Assembly: GCA_003116995.1 (NCBI GenBank)
Contig: BDSL01000066.1
Span: forward strand, 310,001 to 374,000
Length of the DNA stretch: 64,000 bases
Direction of reading: 5' to 3'
DNA from: Yamagishiella unicocca
Taxonomy: Eukaryota; Chlorophyta; Chlorophyceae; Chlamydomonadales; Volvocaceae
This document shows, in pieces, positions 22,115 to 34,929 of this stretch (positions are counted from its first letter, which is position 1; each line of letters begins with the position of its first letter). The translations under genes were made by a program, and so were the position numbers. The notes under the pieces were generated by a model. That model made no database searches, had not been told where the DNA came from, and worked only from the letters and a program-made list of their open reading frames with translations.

Positions 22115-23459
22115 AACCGGCTGGCTGAAGTGCCACCCTGGCACCCTGACCAAGGCATCCCGGTCCCCAATAGGCATCGTAACCCACCGCATCGGCGCCG
22201 TCGAACGACCGAATGTTTGAGAAATGCTCCTCCGCGGGTGACGTTCGCAACCATGGAGCCGTACGTACAGGCCGTATTGGCGGCTCCCCAAGTTCCACCC
22301 AACAACTCCCACAGCGCTCGCTAGCAACGCCAATAACCAGCGCGAATCGCAGGGTGGGCTGGCGCGCAGCCGCAAGTCGCTGCAATAGCAACGCCTATAA
22401 CTGAAGACCCCACCCTCAGAGGCAATAACGCCAGGAAAAAACCATCTTGAGCAAGGCGGCATGGGAAGCGCCGCAGGCCGAAGGGGCATTGACACTGCGC
22501 CCAGGAATCGGCCATAAAGCAGTCCAGCAATAGTCATCACAACGCGCGCATCGCGAAGCTAATATCGTGGAGCCGAGCGCGAGGGACCGTGCGGCTCAAA
22601 GTTCTTCGCCATCAGTTATGAATTGCTCCACCTTTGGCAGCTAAGCAAGTTCCTGTGCGCACCTTGGGGTCTCGCAGATGTGCTAGTAACAGCTTTGGCA
22701 GGTTTGATAGTAAGAGCGACTACTCAGGTCAGAGCCTCCAGGCTTCCAAACAGCGCCATCGATCGCCATGCTGTTGGCTTTTTTGTCGCGGCCTTAATCG
22801 TCACGGCCTTAATCGTACGGACTTCGGGACGAATGCCCCGACGCCGAAGCCCGTCCGCACGCGCCCAACGCGCTCAGCGGTACAACGAACACACATCCCC
22901 CCATACATCGCCCCATGTGCAAGCGACCAATTGTCTACCTCATCCCTGAACAGGGCCGCGCTGTCCGCACCAGTCCGGTTCGGCTTATTGCCGCGTAGTA
23001 CTTGCGGCTCAGCGGTGTACCAGCACACAATGGAATTCGGTGTTATAAAGACACACCCACACACCCACACACACGCATCACCCGTTTCAGACCTGACCAC
23101 CACAGCAGCAGATGCTTCGGCAACGTGTTTTGGGGCTGCTGGCTGAGCACCCACCCTCAGCTCGGGGTGCCAATCCGCGGCCTTCGCGAGAAGCCCCCCC
23201 CCACCCCAACCACCACACAGGCACCGCTAAGCAATTTCACAGTTCATCCATGACGCATTACACCAGTGCGAGGAGGACCACAGAAAATCACAGCAAGGAA
23301 CGCCGAAACTCGACAAACTCACAAGAAATTGCATTTCCATTGGAAGCATAAGAAACAACCTGGTGGCATAAGCGCGTAACCTAACCTGCAAACCACATTC
23401 TGCCACATTTCTACGGTAGGCTGACCAGCCACACCTGCGCCTCGCGATGGGCCACTACG

Positions 23460-23755
23460 GGATTCACCCATCCACTCGGATCCACCAACCCACCCGAATA
23501 CACATGTACGCCCGGATTCACCTACTCAACCGGATTCACCTACCCACCCGGATTCACCTACCCACCCCGATCCACCCACCCAACCACCCACCCGGATCCT
23601 TCGACCCACCCGGATACACCCACCCACCCGGATCCATATACCCGCCCGGATACACCCACCCACCCGGATACACCCACCCGCCCGGATTCACCCATTCACT
23701 CGGATCCATCTACCCGCCCGGATCCACCTACCCGCCCGGATCCAACCTGGACAAC
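23460..23755. repeat. Minisatellite of CCCACCCGGATYCAC units
   Basis: About 20 units of 12-17 bp around CACCCGGATCCACC / CACCCGGATTCACC. The open frame across it (His-Pro-Pro-Gly-Tyr-Thr repeats) is judged a by-product of the repeat. Confidence 0.9.
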
Positions 23756-24149
23756 CACTCCCCAAACGTTATCACCTGGCTGCAGGCTGCAGGTTGAAGC
23801 CGGGGACGGCGAGCGACCTATAATTTGAAGCCCCAGATGCACCCAGTTGCGAAAGGCTCGCCCCAGCCACCGGCGCCGCCTGCGCAGCTACATGCACTAG
23901 TCGCCGCGCAAAACCCACACAGGACCCCGGACCTCGTTGACCACGCACGCAATGATGTCTGCCACAGTGTCCACGTTCCGCCTTGCGGCTCGATACGTGG
24001 CCTGTCGTCTCGGGCTCTCGATACATTTGGGTCACGGGACTACGCCAGCCCACGCAACAGCGCCAGGAAGAGGTTCGTCGCTAGCGCGGTGCACTCCGAG
24101 AGACGCCTGCAGCGCAAAAAGACGCGCGAAAGGTCCCGCATATCGAGAG

Positions 24150-27100
24150 TCAAACGAGCGCTGTGGCGATCTGCGACCACCCATCTTCAGCCGTGAGCAA
24201 CACCATGCTGCCGATTTAGGCATCTGCACCTGGTCCCGCCCAAATGCCTCCCGCAGCAACTCGCGTGTCGGCCCTGCCCCCCTCCCCCGACCTGCCGCTT
24301 CGTATCCGACCCACCTGCCCAGTCGCCCAAACCTGGTACCCGTACCCGTAACCGTTCCCATACCTCCGAGCCCAACAAGGCGGGGTGCCGCCATGCCGCT
24401 TAACAGGTGCGCCCCCACGTACTCACCATTCGATGCACTTTCGCAGCACACGGCCAGCAGCCACCGCCGCGTCCGGCATCGCCTCGTAGAGCCCGCAGTA
24501 GGCCTCGTACGCCTCCCAGTCATCCGTGTACCCCGCCTCCTCCAGGCAGGCGCCAGCGCTGTCCAGCAGTAGCAGCCGGCCCAGGTCGCACAGGAAGGGA
24601 TCCAAAGTAGATATGGATCGCGGGTTGCGATGGCACGTGGCGGGTAGGATGGCGGCGCAAATGGCGGCGGGTACAAAGGCACGTGGTGGCGGCGGGTAGG
24701 ACTCGGCGTGGCGGGTACGGCACGTAGCGGGTACGGCACTTGGCGGGTACGGCATGTGGCGGCGGGCACTGGCACGCGGGTGGGCAGGAAACACAGCTCA
24801 CGCACGGGCCTACATCCCACGCCTTCGCTCGCTGAGTCCGCGCGAGACGGACCTGCCGGTGCTGCCACTGGGCCCGCTGGTGTTTGGGCCGCCACGGCTG
24901 TGATGCTCCACCAGCGCGGCCAGCTCCGCCGCAATCGCCTCCGAGGGCACCACCAGCAGAGGAAGCCACGGCCCCAACACATCACCGCAGCTACTCTCCA
25001 GGAAGCCAAGGCCGGGTGTCGGCAGGCTGGGCAGCTCCAGAGTCAGCACCCCCACGGCCTCAGCCTCGACAGCGCCCGAGTACGACGACACGGCCTTAGC
25101 CCCGACGGCGCCCGAGTACGACGACACGGCCTCAGCCTCGACGGCGCCCGAGTACGACGACACGGCCTTAGCCCCGACGGCGCCCGAGTACGACGACACG
25201 GCCGCGACGACCTCCTCGGAGGGGCCGCCGGCGGGGGCTTCGTTGAGGCGCGCCGCAAGCGCTGTGCTCGCCGCTGCCAGGCCGGGGACGGCGGTGCCAG
25301 GTAGGTCTGTTGCCGACTCGTCCAACGCCGGCGTGGGCGTTGCGCTCAGCGCCTGTGGAGGTGCCAGGGCGTCGGTCCTCTCGTCGGCGGCGTGCGCCTC
25401 CTCATGTGCCCGTGGGTCGCCCTGGCGGTGCTTCTGCGGGCGAGGGCAGGAAGGGACGGCGCCCAGCGGAGCCCAATTGACGGTCCTCGTGTTGTGACAC
25501 CCTGGGTCTGGCTTTCGACACAACGACGGCATCGTGTCTCTTCGCGTACGATCCGACCTCGGCAGCTCACTTCCTTCCCCCGCTCCCGCCGCCACAACCA
25601 TCCACTACCCTCGCCACGAATCCCGTATCAGCTCGTTATGTTGCCCCACGTCTTTCCGTCTGTCTGTCTGTCTGTCTGTCTATCTAGTCTGTCTACCTAT
25701 CAATTCGACAACACGAGAATCAGGTACTGAGGAACATAGACCCCTTAGGTGTGCTGGCCCGTCATATTTCTCATATTCAGAGCACTCACGGTCGCAGCCA
25801 CCGCCGCCGCCGCGGCCGCCGGGGCCTCCAGCTTCAAATCCATGTGGGCCAGATCGCAGCTCAACAGGCAGTCGCCGCCGTAGCGCAGGTGCAGCAGCAT
25901 GGGCGCAGCCTCCTGGGCGGCGTCGGCCTGGCGGTGCGAGGCAGCAGGCTGTCAAGTGTCCAAGTCGTCGACCGCAGCATTCATCATGACAAGACGCCCG
26001 CGCTGATCCTTACCACGGACTCGGCTCGCGTACGGCATCAGCGCGATCGACAAACGCCGTCACGGCATCAGCATCACACACGCCCCGCAGCGCCGAGCGA
26101 GGGAGTACCGGCAGCTAGCGCGCCCAAGGCCCACAACCCCACTGGAACGTCGCGCACCTCGAGCCTTGTGGCGGTGGTGGTGGGTGGTCTGCTTAGTGAC
26201 GTGGCCACGGGAGACGGCGGCAGCCGAACCTTCAACTGCACGGTGGCGGCGCGGCCCGCCACCACAGCGGGGGGGCGCAGCGCGCACAACACCGGCGGCG
26301 GCGATGGCGGCGGCGGCGTGTGCGAGGCCGCCAGCGTGGACACGTGTTGGCTCGGTGCAGCGCCGCCTGGGGCTCCGTCGCTGGGTCCTCCTCCGTCGGT
26401 GATCACGTGCGAGGCAACCTCACCGTCGGGGCTGAGGTCGCCGCCGGCCCGGTACGGCGGCCATGACAGGTGCACGACCTTTGCGCACCGAGGAATGGGA
26501 GCGGGTTGAGATCAGCGGCTGACGTCAGCACCTCGGTTGCCCAGCTGAACCGGTGCAGATCAGCCACAAGCGAACCTTCACGCCTCGTGCACGCTGCAAC
26601 GACGCTGCTGCCAAGCCCAAACCACGTGTTGGCTGGGAGGCCCCTGAGAGCGACGTTGCCGGCGCCCGGAGCGGCGTGCCGTGCGCCCACTGGACCCGGA
26701 CACCGAGAGCCCCAACCGAGTCATCTGCTACGTCGTTTCCGCCCCTTACATCCGTCACCCACAACCAGCGCACGTACCCGCCAACCGTTACCCCCAGGAA
26801 GGGGATTGCAACAACTCGCAAGAGGTAAAGCTACACAAATGATATAACTGCACTAGCTGATGCTCTCCGGGCCGCCGCATCAGGCCCACCAACGCACCCG
26901 CACCGCACCCACCTGATTGTCGAGCTGCAGCAGCAGGCGCTGACCAGCAGCCTCCATCTCCCCGACTCCCGGGCGACCCAGCATGGGACCCAGCAGCTGC
27001 CGCAGCAGGTGGCACAGCGGCCCGCCGATGTGCCCCAAGGCACCCGCTGAGGCATCGCCGCAGAGCCGCGCCAGCAGCTTGACGTCCTCCTCGCCAACGT

Positions 27101-28470
27101 GAGGTCTGCCACCGTCTTCACTGCCACCGGCGTCGACGCCCGGTGCAAGCGCGCCATCGCCTGTGCTGGCGTCGCTGCTGCTGTAGAGGTCGGGGCTGTC
27201 GGTGATTCGGCGGAGAAGGACACTGTTGGGCGTGAGGTCAGTTGCACAGCGAACCGTCACCGTTACCGCTGCCGCCACCTCTACCACCACCACGTCCACC
27301 GCTGCCGTCACCGTTGCCGCTACCTCCACCGCTGTCATTACCGCTGCCGCTGCTTAGAGATGCGCCCAAGTGCGGCTGGTGCTCTGAGGAAAGCTCATCG
27401 ACGGGCGCCGGGCGCGCTGCGGCAGCCGGCCTTGCTGCGGCAGCCGGCGAGACGTCTGCGATGCGCGCGAGCGCCGGCGGGCTGCGGCTCGCATCACCCG
27501 GCTGAGCAGCCGCCGCGTGCTTCACTTGGCCTCTGCAGCTAACCCGGGCGGCCATCCCCGCAGGCACCAGCACGTCCGCTATGAGATGCGTGCACCCGCT
27601 GCGGACGGCGAACTGAAACATCTGCAGGTTCATCGAGGTGAGCCAGGTCTGCAGAGTGGCGCGACTATCAGGCATGAGGTCGCCGGGGGAGCAGCCGTGC
27701 AGCTTGATGGACAGGCGTTGCAGCAGCTGGCCGGAGTGGTACGGCATTCCTGGATCCTGCTGCGCGAGCAATTGGGACAGCGCCTGCGGGCCTAGGGTTG
27801 CTACGGGCGGCACGGCCTGAAGCGAGCCGGCGGGAGCGCCGACGCCAGCCTGCGTTTGCTGTATTTGGGGCAGCAGAGTTTGCTGGAAAAACTGTTGCGG
27901 CTGTTGCTGCTGCTGTTGCTGGAGTTGCTGGAGTTGTCGTGGCTGCTGCTGCTGCTGCTGAAGGTGTTGCTGCAGCTGCTGCAGCTGCTGTTGCTGCTGC
28001 TGATGCTGCTGTCGCAGCTGCTGTTGCTGGAGTTGCTGCTGTTGCAGTTGCTGCTGCAGCTGTTGCTCTTGGGAAGCCGCAGCGTGCAGCGCCTCCTGGC
28101 CCGTCAGCTGCTGCTGCTGCCGCTGCATGGCTACGGCTGTGAACCCCGAGAAGACACCTGCACCCGACCATGACGCAGGCGGCGGTTGCCCCTCCTGCAG
28201 CGCGCCCGCCTGCATCCTCTCCCACTGAGACGCCCCATGCTGCGACCCTCCCGCCGCCAGGGACACATTGTTCTCCAAGCTGTCCGCGTCGCTTCCTTCC
28301 ACGCCGCCGAAAGGCGCCGGCCCACCATCAGGCCTGGGCTGCAGCACCTGCCTCCCCTGATTGCCCCCACGCGGCGCCAGCAGCAGCGCTCCGTCAGGTC
28401 TACTGAACACAGGCAGACCCGTGTCCACACTACGCGCCCAGTCCATGTCGGTCACGGCGGCGCCATTCAG

Positions 28471-28501
<31 letters not shown>

Positions 28502-31500
28502 GCGGGCAAATGACGGCTGTGCTGCCCGTTGGGATCCTGCTGCTCTTGAAACGCCGCGGCGTCACCGGCGCCGACGCTGACCATGTGCTGGTCGTCGTGC
28601 ACCAGGGGGGTGTGCGGCGACGGGTCGGAGTCACTCTCGCGCCACGACCTGCCGACACCAAGGGCGCCGAAGGCACCGGTGCCGTCGCCGCTGCACACAT
28701 CCTCGTGGTTGCGCCAGGACATGGTGCCGCCGCGGCCTCGCTCGTTCAGGGAGATCGGCGACGGCATCGGCGGCGGCGGCGGCGGCGGCGGCTGCGTCAA
28801 CCTCGCCAATGTACGAGCAGGGCCGTGGCTGGGGGAGAGCGCAGGTGCCAGACTCGCCGGCGCTGACTGCAGGTCAGACCCGGACGACGGCCCAGAGCCC
28901 AAGCACCTGTCGGAGCCCCCACTGCCTCCGCCGGGCCAGGTGGCACCGGTCTGCGCTGCGCCTGTGCCCGCCGCCGACCCCCCGCTGCCGCCCGAGCCGT
29001 ACCGCCGCAGCTGCTCGAACCCGTCCAGCCGCTCCTGCTCCATTGCAAGCCCGTCCAATATGGCGGTGAGCTCGCGCTCCAGCATATCGTCGTACGCGAT
29101 GGGCTGACGTGGCATGCGCTGTACGGCGTCCTGCGCGACCGAGTACTCCGCCAGGCGCTGCGCCAGGGTGTTGTTAGACTCCAGGGAACGCGCGGGCACC
29201 TGCTGCGCCGCCAGTTGAGGAGCTTCCGGCGGCAGGAGCTGGTGATTTTGGTGGTGATTTTGGTGGTTGTAGTTATGCGCAGCCGGCGGCAACAGGGCAG
29301 TTGCCGCGCCCAGGGTCTCGCCCGCCAGAGCGCCCGGTGCGACAATCCCGGCGGAGGCGCTGATGCCAGACCCTCCGACAACGGGGCCCCACCGCATGGT
29401 GGCCTCTTCCCTCCCTGGAGGTGCCAGCATCCTGCGGGTACCGCCCATCTCGCTGGCGTTTCCGGGGATCGCCGGCGGGGCCAACGTCAGCGAAAGTGGC
29501 AGCGGCGGCCTCCAAGGTTGTGCCGGTTGCTCCTGCTGCTGCTGCTGCTGTGGCGGCGGTGGCGGCGGCAGCTGCATCTGGTCCAGAAGTTGAATGTGGT
29601 CTGGTAAGCGCTGTTGCAGGCCTCCGTCGGAGAACGTAAAGGGCACACCCATGCCCGCCGCAGCCGCCTCCATCAGCGCCGCTGCGCCCAGCCGGGGACT
29701 CACTCCCTGCTCAACGCCCGTAGCCGACCCCGCCATACCCCCGCCGCTGCCTCCGCCTGCTTCGCCCTGACCAGCCCGCGCGACGTCCCCCCCGTCATTC
29801 CCCGGGTCATAACGGGGTGCCGCCGGGTTGCCTGACTTCCGCGCACCGGCGCCCGGATACGACCGCGACCCGGCCGCAGGCATCGTTTGCGTCAATCCCC
29901 CCTGGAGCCATTCGCCTCGCGCGCCGGCGCCGCTCAAAGCACGAGCGGCCGCTGCCCTTTCCGAAACCAACATCGCCGCGGGGGCGGCCCCCGCGTTGGT
30001 CGCGCTGCCAGCGCGGCTGATACTCACGAGTCCTTCGCCGCGGGGAGCGCCGCCGTCGTCATGGCCCAGCCCCGCGGGGCCCGTAGGCTGCAAGTGAGGC
30101 TGGCGGTGGTGGTGGTTCTGGTGGTGCGGCAACTGGGGGGCCAGGTCGAGCTCAAGGCAGAACTGACCGTTGCTGTTGCCGTTGCGAACCTCGCCGCTGC
30201 CCGATGATCTTGTCATGGGCCGCTGGGGGGTGTCGACGGCGGCGCCGTGCCGCTGTGCCTGCTCACGCGTGGGTGCCGCCATGGGAGGGTGACGGCAGGG
30301 CGCAAGGGGGCCGACAGGGTGGGTTTCGAGGAAGACCCGTGACAGGGTGGGTGGGTGTGGGTGGCTCAGATGTGTGGGGATACACGACGGTGTGAGGTCG
30401 ACAGGCTCAGCACAGGGTGATGCTGCCAAGGCCAATTAGAACTGCAAAAAACACGTACATCCGTCTCGGGTGTCTCAAACGTAACCCGGCGCTTCCCTTC
30501 CAGCACGACTGTGAAGAACACGGTGTGAAGGTGTACGACAGCTAAACCCTTGCCGCCGCACCTGCTGGTGCCACGCACATGCGCAAACATGTGCCACATG
30601 CCACCCCTGCCACATGCCACCCCTGCCACATGCCACCCCTGCCACATGTGCCACCCCTGCCACATCTGCCACATCTGCCACCCCTGCCACATCTGCCACA
30701 TCTGCCACCCCTGCCACATCTGCCACATCTGCCACCCCTGCCACATCTGCCACATCTGCCACATCTGCCACCCCTGCCACATCTGCCACATCTGCCACAT
30801 CTGCCACATCTGCCACCCCTGCCACATCTGCCACATCTGCCACCCCTGCCACATCTGCCACATCTGCCACATCTGCCACCCCTGCCACCCCTGCCACATC
30901 TGCCACATGCGCAAACCCCGTCGCACGCATCTACGGCGTCATGATGATCTCGTACGGCACGATTGCGTCACGCCGTACGACAATGTCCGACACGGCTTGC
31001 TGTCCCGCCAGCCCGAGGGAGCGGCGATGGCCCCAACCAACGCTTTCCCGCCGACCGCCCAAGACGCCAGCCTGGGGCCTGGCAGCTCCCATCGCCGAGG
31101 CACGCAAAGTTCGTCCAGTGCCCAGCACCACGCTTCCACGCCCATAAGCCATGCTCCTGTGACGCCGCGTGAGGTAGAACCCACCCAGGACGTCCCCCTG
31201 AGAGGCGCCTCACCTCTGACTGACTAGCTCGCATCACCGTCACTCACCTCTGACTGACTAGCTCGCATCACCGTCACTCACCTCTGACTGACTAGCTCGC
31301 ATCACCGTCACTCACCTCTGACTGACTAGCTCGCATCACCGTCACTCACCTCTGACTGACTAGCTCGCATCACCGTCACTCACCTCTGACTGACTAGCTC
31401 GCATCACCGTCACTCACCTCTGACTGACTAGCTCGCATCACCGTCACTCACCTCTGACTGACTAGCTCGCATCACCGTCACTCACCGTCCCCGCGCCTTC

Positions 31501-33803
31501 CGATGCTGCCCACCGCAGCGGACCCAGCCGGTCCTTCTGCGCTCCGCTGCCGCTGCTCCGGTCATGGCGGCGCTCCGGAACCATATCCGAGTTGCCGGCC
31601 GTGCCCCCAGCGCCCAGCAGGCCGAACGCCTCCGGGCCCGCCGCGTCACCGTCGCCAGCGTCTTGCCATGTTGTGCTGCGGGCCCGTGTGGCCAGGTGGG
31701 ACCCGTCGCCTTGCGCCGGTTGCCCTGCGCCGGAGTGTCTTCTCACGCCCGCAGGCGTAGCAGCAGCGGGGCCTGCTTCCGCACGGGCCTCTGCGGCGTG
31801 CTGCTGCTGGCGCAGCTGCCTCTTCTCTGACAGCTTGATCCGGCGGCGCAGGCTGTGGCGAGCCAGCTGCGTGCGACAGGACCTGCGATGAAGGCGTGGG
31901 CAGAGGCACGTGCGTGGCAACCACAGGAGGGGGGAGTTGCTGGATTGCACTGCAGGGGTCGTGCGGTGGTGAAACGCGTAGGGGGCCGGCGCCGGCTACG
32001 GAGATTTGGGAAGCCAAAGGCACTAGCGGTGCGGCGTCGAACCGAGGACTACATACCGCTTGATGTCGTCAAAATCGCCGATGTCTTGGAACTTGCCGCA
32101 CTGCGGGACATCAAGGGACACTCCGCAACCTCATTACTCTTTACGCTTTCATAGGACGTCGACAAACATGTGAATGCGGGTGCGGACGAGTCATAGCCTG
32201 CTTACGTGGCCCCCGTACGCACAGTAAGAGGTGCCTTCCAGCCAACACGGTAGCTGACCCCGACCTCCGTTTCCGAACAAAAGCGAACCTTCCCCCGACG
32301 CCAACACGATAACCCGACCGCGCGCGTGCGCCTTGGTGGCTCGTCCTGAAACACCTCGTAAACGCACATGCAGCTCCTAGCGTCCGATGCGGGCGCATTT
32401 CCTTTGACGCATTGCAAACCTTGCGCTTGCTTGCCAGCCACCACCTAAAGTAATATCTGACCCTTCCGCTCTCCTGGTCGCCTCGGCTGTCCCGTCCCGC
32501 ACCGGGCTGGGGGCCCAGCGCAACCCGCGGCCCCTCACTCCGCCTCTCAGGTCTCACCTGCTGGCAGAAGCGCTGTATGCGTCCATCAACGAGCAGCTCC
32601 AATGCCCGCAGGTGCATCTTGCACACGTTGTAGCGGCGGTAGTAGGTGTCCTCTGCGGCCATGACACAGCTGCACCCCTCCACCTGTGTGCACGGCGACG
32701 GGATGGGCGCGCCCAGCGGGGAGGAGTAGCGCGTAAGAGTGTAGCACGCGAGACTGCTGCGATGAGTAGCACACAAGGCAGTGGCGTTGACGTTCTGAGA
32801 CCGCGCCCCATTTGTACACGCCAGGGCTTTGCCATGAGTAATCCGATTAGTAATGACACCGACGGCGCGAGGTGTCTGTGACCTGAATGGTGGTAACGAC
32901 ACCCGACGATGCTGACGTAGCAAGGAATGATTGGCGTCGGTGCGCACGACCAGCATCTTCACGACCACTTCCGCCTGATCACTTTCGGTAAGTCGCACTG
33001 CATTTACCCTGACGGGTGCAGGTGGGTTAGAATCCGCAGAGTGCGACATGCATCACGAGGGGAGTTGCAAAATAAACCCGGTTACTCGACGTGGGAAGTG
33101 TAGTTGGTGCATAGACTTCGGACACCTGGTTGCCTGATGCTCACAAGCCGAGACTGATACGCTGTGTGACAACGCAACGACGAGGCCTGACTTAACATGT
33201 TCTGCCTCAGACGGGCAGGAGGGTGCAATCTGTAACATCACTCAGGATCGGTTCCGCCGTTGCGATGAATCCCAGCCCGTGCCGTACGCACGTGGGGTCC
33301 ACATTGGGTGCGTGGCCACGACAAGGGGTCGCGGGGCACGCAGTTCGGCAGGGCGAGATGTTATGGGAAGGAGATCAGGGCCACATTCACCCCCACTGCC
33401 GTGGATTTGCGGATCCTCTTGTAAAACCCCACCGCCCCGCTTCTGAAGCAGCATATGCAAATGGATGTGCTTCCTCTGGCACGGGAGAATGAAGACATCC
33501 TCGGTTGCGTACCCTTTCAGTACGTGTGAGAGTAGTCAAAGAGGGTGCCGAGCAGAGCAATGGCAGTGAGGTCCAGTTAGGCAGCCCCTCGAGCTCGGTC
33601 ACGATTTGTTTTGACGGAGCGAAGCCGTCCCTTCGCGGCAGTGGCCGTGCGGCAAGCCTCGTACCGCCCCAAACGCGCGTGACCCCACGCCGAGACAGGG
33701 ACACAGCGGCCGACTGCCCTCCTACCTTGCATAGTTGCGCGGCACTGGCCTGTGCCTCGCCACCGGCCTGGGGCTGTTCTGCGGGTACCTCGTCCTCGTT
33801 CAT
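24150..33803 (-). CDS. SBP-box (SPL-type) transcription factor
   Basis: SBP proteins bind GTAC-core DNA through a two-zinc domain. Exons solved (minus): 33803-33726, 32683-32558, 32100-32057 and 31882-31486, in phase. Together they build the domain right at the N-terminus: LC-K|VEGC, RRYNVCKMH, RFCQQ|CGKFQDIGDFDDIK|RSC, then the basic RRR nuclear-localisation region. A long low-complexity exon follows (about 30258 to about 27526) with Gln runs and an SPL-type block (LLQRLSIKLHGCSPGDLMP ... WLTSMNLQMF). Later exons lie near 27222-26913, in 26475-26074, at 25927-25790, from 25433 to about 24850, and from about 24610 to 24427; the proposed last exon is 24207-24150. They hold long-SPL features: a PPAVVAGRAATVQLKV-like block, LLHLRYGGDCLLSCDL, and LGFLESSCGDVLGPWLPLLVVPS. 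Borders between 27526 and 24427 are partly unresolved. The second zinc finger has Gln where the family has His. No ankyrin repeats are recognised. Confidence 0.9.
25060..25206 (-). repeat. 36-bp coding minisatellite in the SBP gene
   Basis: Four 36-bp units encode alternating SSYSGAVGAKAV and SSYSGAVEAEAV, directly before the conserved VLTLELPSLP block. The alternation gives an A-B-A-B higher-order pattern. Confidence 0.9.
27893..28130 (-). repeat. CAG/CAA-rich poly-glutamine tract in the SBP gene
   Basis: Long runs of Gln codons interrupted by Leu, His, Arg and Pro lie upstream of the SPL-type block. This is typical of transcription-factor activation regions. Confidence 0.9.
30594..30910. 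repeat. 9-bp tandem repeat in an SBP intron
   Basis: About 35 units of GCCACATCT and GCCACCCCT. It is open in several frames on both strands, but lies between the solved exon ending at 31486 and the next exon near 30258, so it is taken as intronic. Confidence 0.9.
31217..31490. repeat. 34-bp minisatellite across an SBP exon-intron border
   Basis: Eight near-identical units of TGACTGACTAGCTCGCATCA + CCGTCACTCACCTC. Read on the minus strand, the first unit overlaps the donor GTGAGT after 31486, so each unit repeats a GTGAGTGACGGTGATGCG donor-like sequence. Confidence 0.95.
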
Positions 33804-34929
33804 AACTATTACTACTTCTGCTGAATTTTGCCGTCGCTGCAGCGTCTTCGGATGCACCGGCTTGAGCTGCCTGGCCTGACCTCATGTGTGCAAGAACATC
33901 ATGCCGAAAAGCTTGGTCCGCTGAGCCGACTACTCGGGTCGTATGCGCTCCCACAAAAAGAGGAAAAGAGGCTCCCGAGAGCAGCACTCTGCAGCATGGT
34001 GTGGAATTAGTAATCGTGCGTGAAAGGAATTGGATGGTTTAACGCAAAGCCTGGGAAGTGGTGACGGCCGCGCACACCGTTAGCCAGCACGCCGTGACAC
34101 TTGGCGCCGCTTTTTCCGCATTTCAGGTTTAACAGATGATTTACTTCAATTGCACAGTTGTGAACATGGCTACACCTGAAACCTGAGCAGGGCCGAAGGT
34201 GTAGTAAGGCACAACTTACCAAAACTGCTGCAAGATATCACGTTGAAGCCTTCCACAGCAATAAGTCTTGTACTGTAATGCTGAAGTTAACAAGTTCAGC
34301 CGTCTGGCGACCCTTGCTTGTGCGGCGAGTAAGCGTATGACATAAGCCGACGCGACGTGGAAAGGAACAGGTTTTAGGCCGCCATTTTGCCTCAACACGC
34401 GTTTACCATATGTAAAATGGTAGAATTTCAAAGACTGACTTTCGTGACCTTGCACGGAGGCAAGGCAGTGAATACGGTATTGCGCATGGGCCAGACCCTA
34501 GTTAGTACACGTACATCGGGTAAGGCTCTTGAAATAAACACACATTGTTGGATAGCATTGTCGACCACATTTGACGGCTCATCCTCTTCTTCGTCATGCG
34601 GTGGTCTGAACCAGCACAAACCGGTTTGCTTGTACTTCGCCGTTCCAAATAACTTGTATGGACATGCCTCATATGCAGACCTTAACTAGGGGAGATTTCG
34701 ACTCAGCGTCATATCTTAGCTGAGGTACAGTTGCGAGAGCGGCAGCGGCAGCAGTGGCTAACGGCCCGCACCTGAGCTTCGCCACGCAATTGCCCACACC
34801 TTAATACATCCAGCAAAATGCGTGACGTGCCGTTTCGTTCATTGTACGTCATCGTGTCTGGTAAAGCCGCAATAGCTGACATGTCAGCCGCACTGTCATG
34901 GACGTGGATCGAAATCCTATCATTCGATT
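33804..34929. other. SBP upstream region
   Basis: No exon is supported. From about 34000 it is more AT-rich than the coding areas and is probably promoter and intergenic DNA. The candidate start of the SBP gene (33803) is preceded by an AT-rich stretch on the minus strand. Confidence 0.4.

Larger units (their letters stand above)
20746..24149. other. Intergenic, repeat-bearing, no gene resolved
   Basis: Low coding signal on both strands. It holds a roughly 10-bp tandem CACGCACCGT array (21248-21288), a GAT/ATC microsatellite (22056-22114) and a CCCGGATYCACC-type minisatellite (23460-23755). The ORFs here are short or repeat-driven. The last 350 bp probably include the SBP gene's 3' UTR. Confidence 0.5.

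Noticed and set aside
23447..23797. 116-codon ORF of His-Pro-Pro-Gly-Tyr-Thr repeats
   Set aside because: It coincides exactly with a DNA minisatellite and has no flanking coding sequence.
30366..31227. Long ORFs of Trp-Gln-Met or His-Ile-Cys repeats on both strands
   Set aside because: They are by-products of a 9-bp satellite inside the SBP intron.
32684..33049. Open frame upstream of the SBP exon, giving CTQVEGC
   Set aside because: An acceptor (CACACAG) before 32683 and a phase-0 exon at 33803-33726 ending in LCK give the canonical C-x-VEGC spacing, so the upstream frame is taken as intron.
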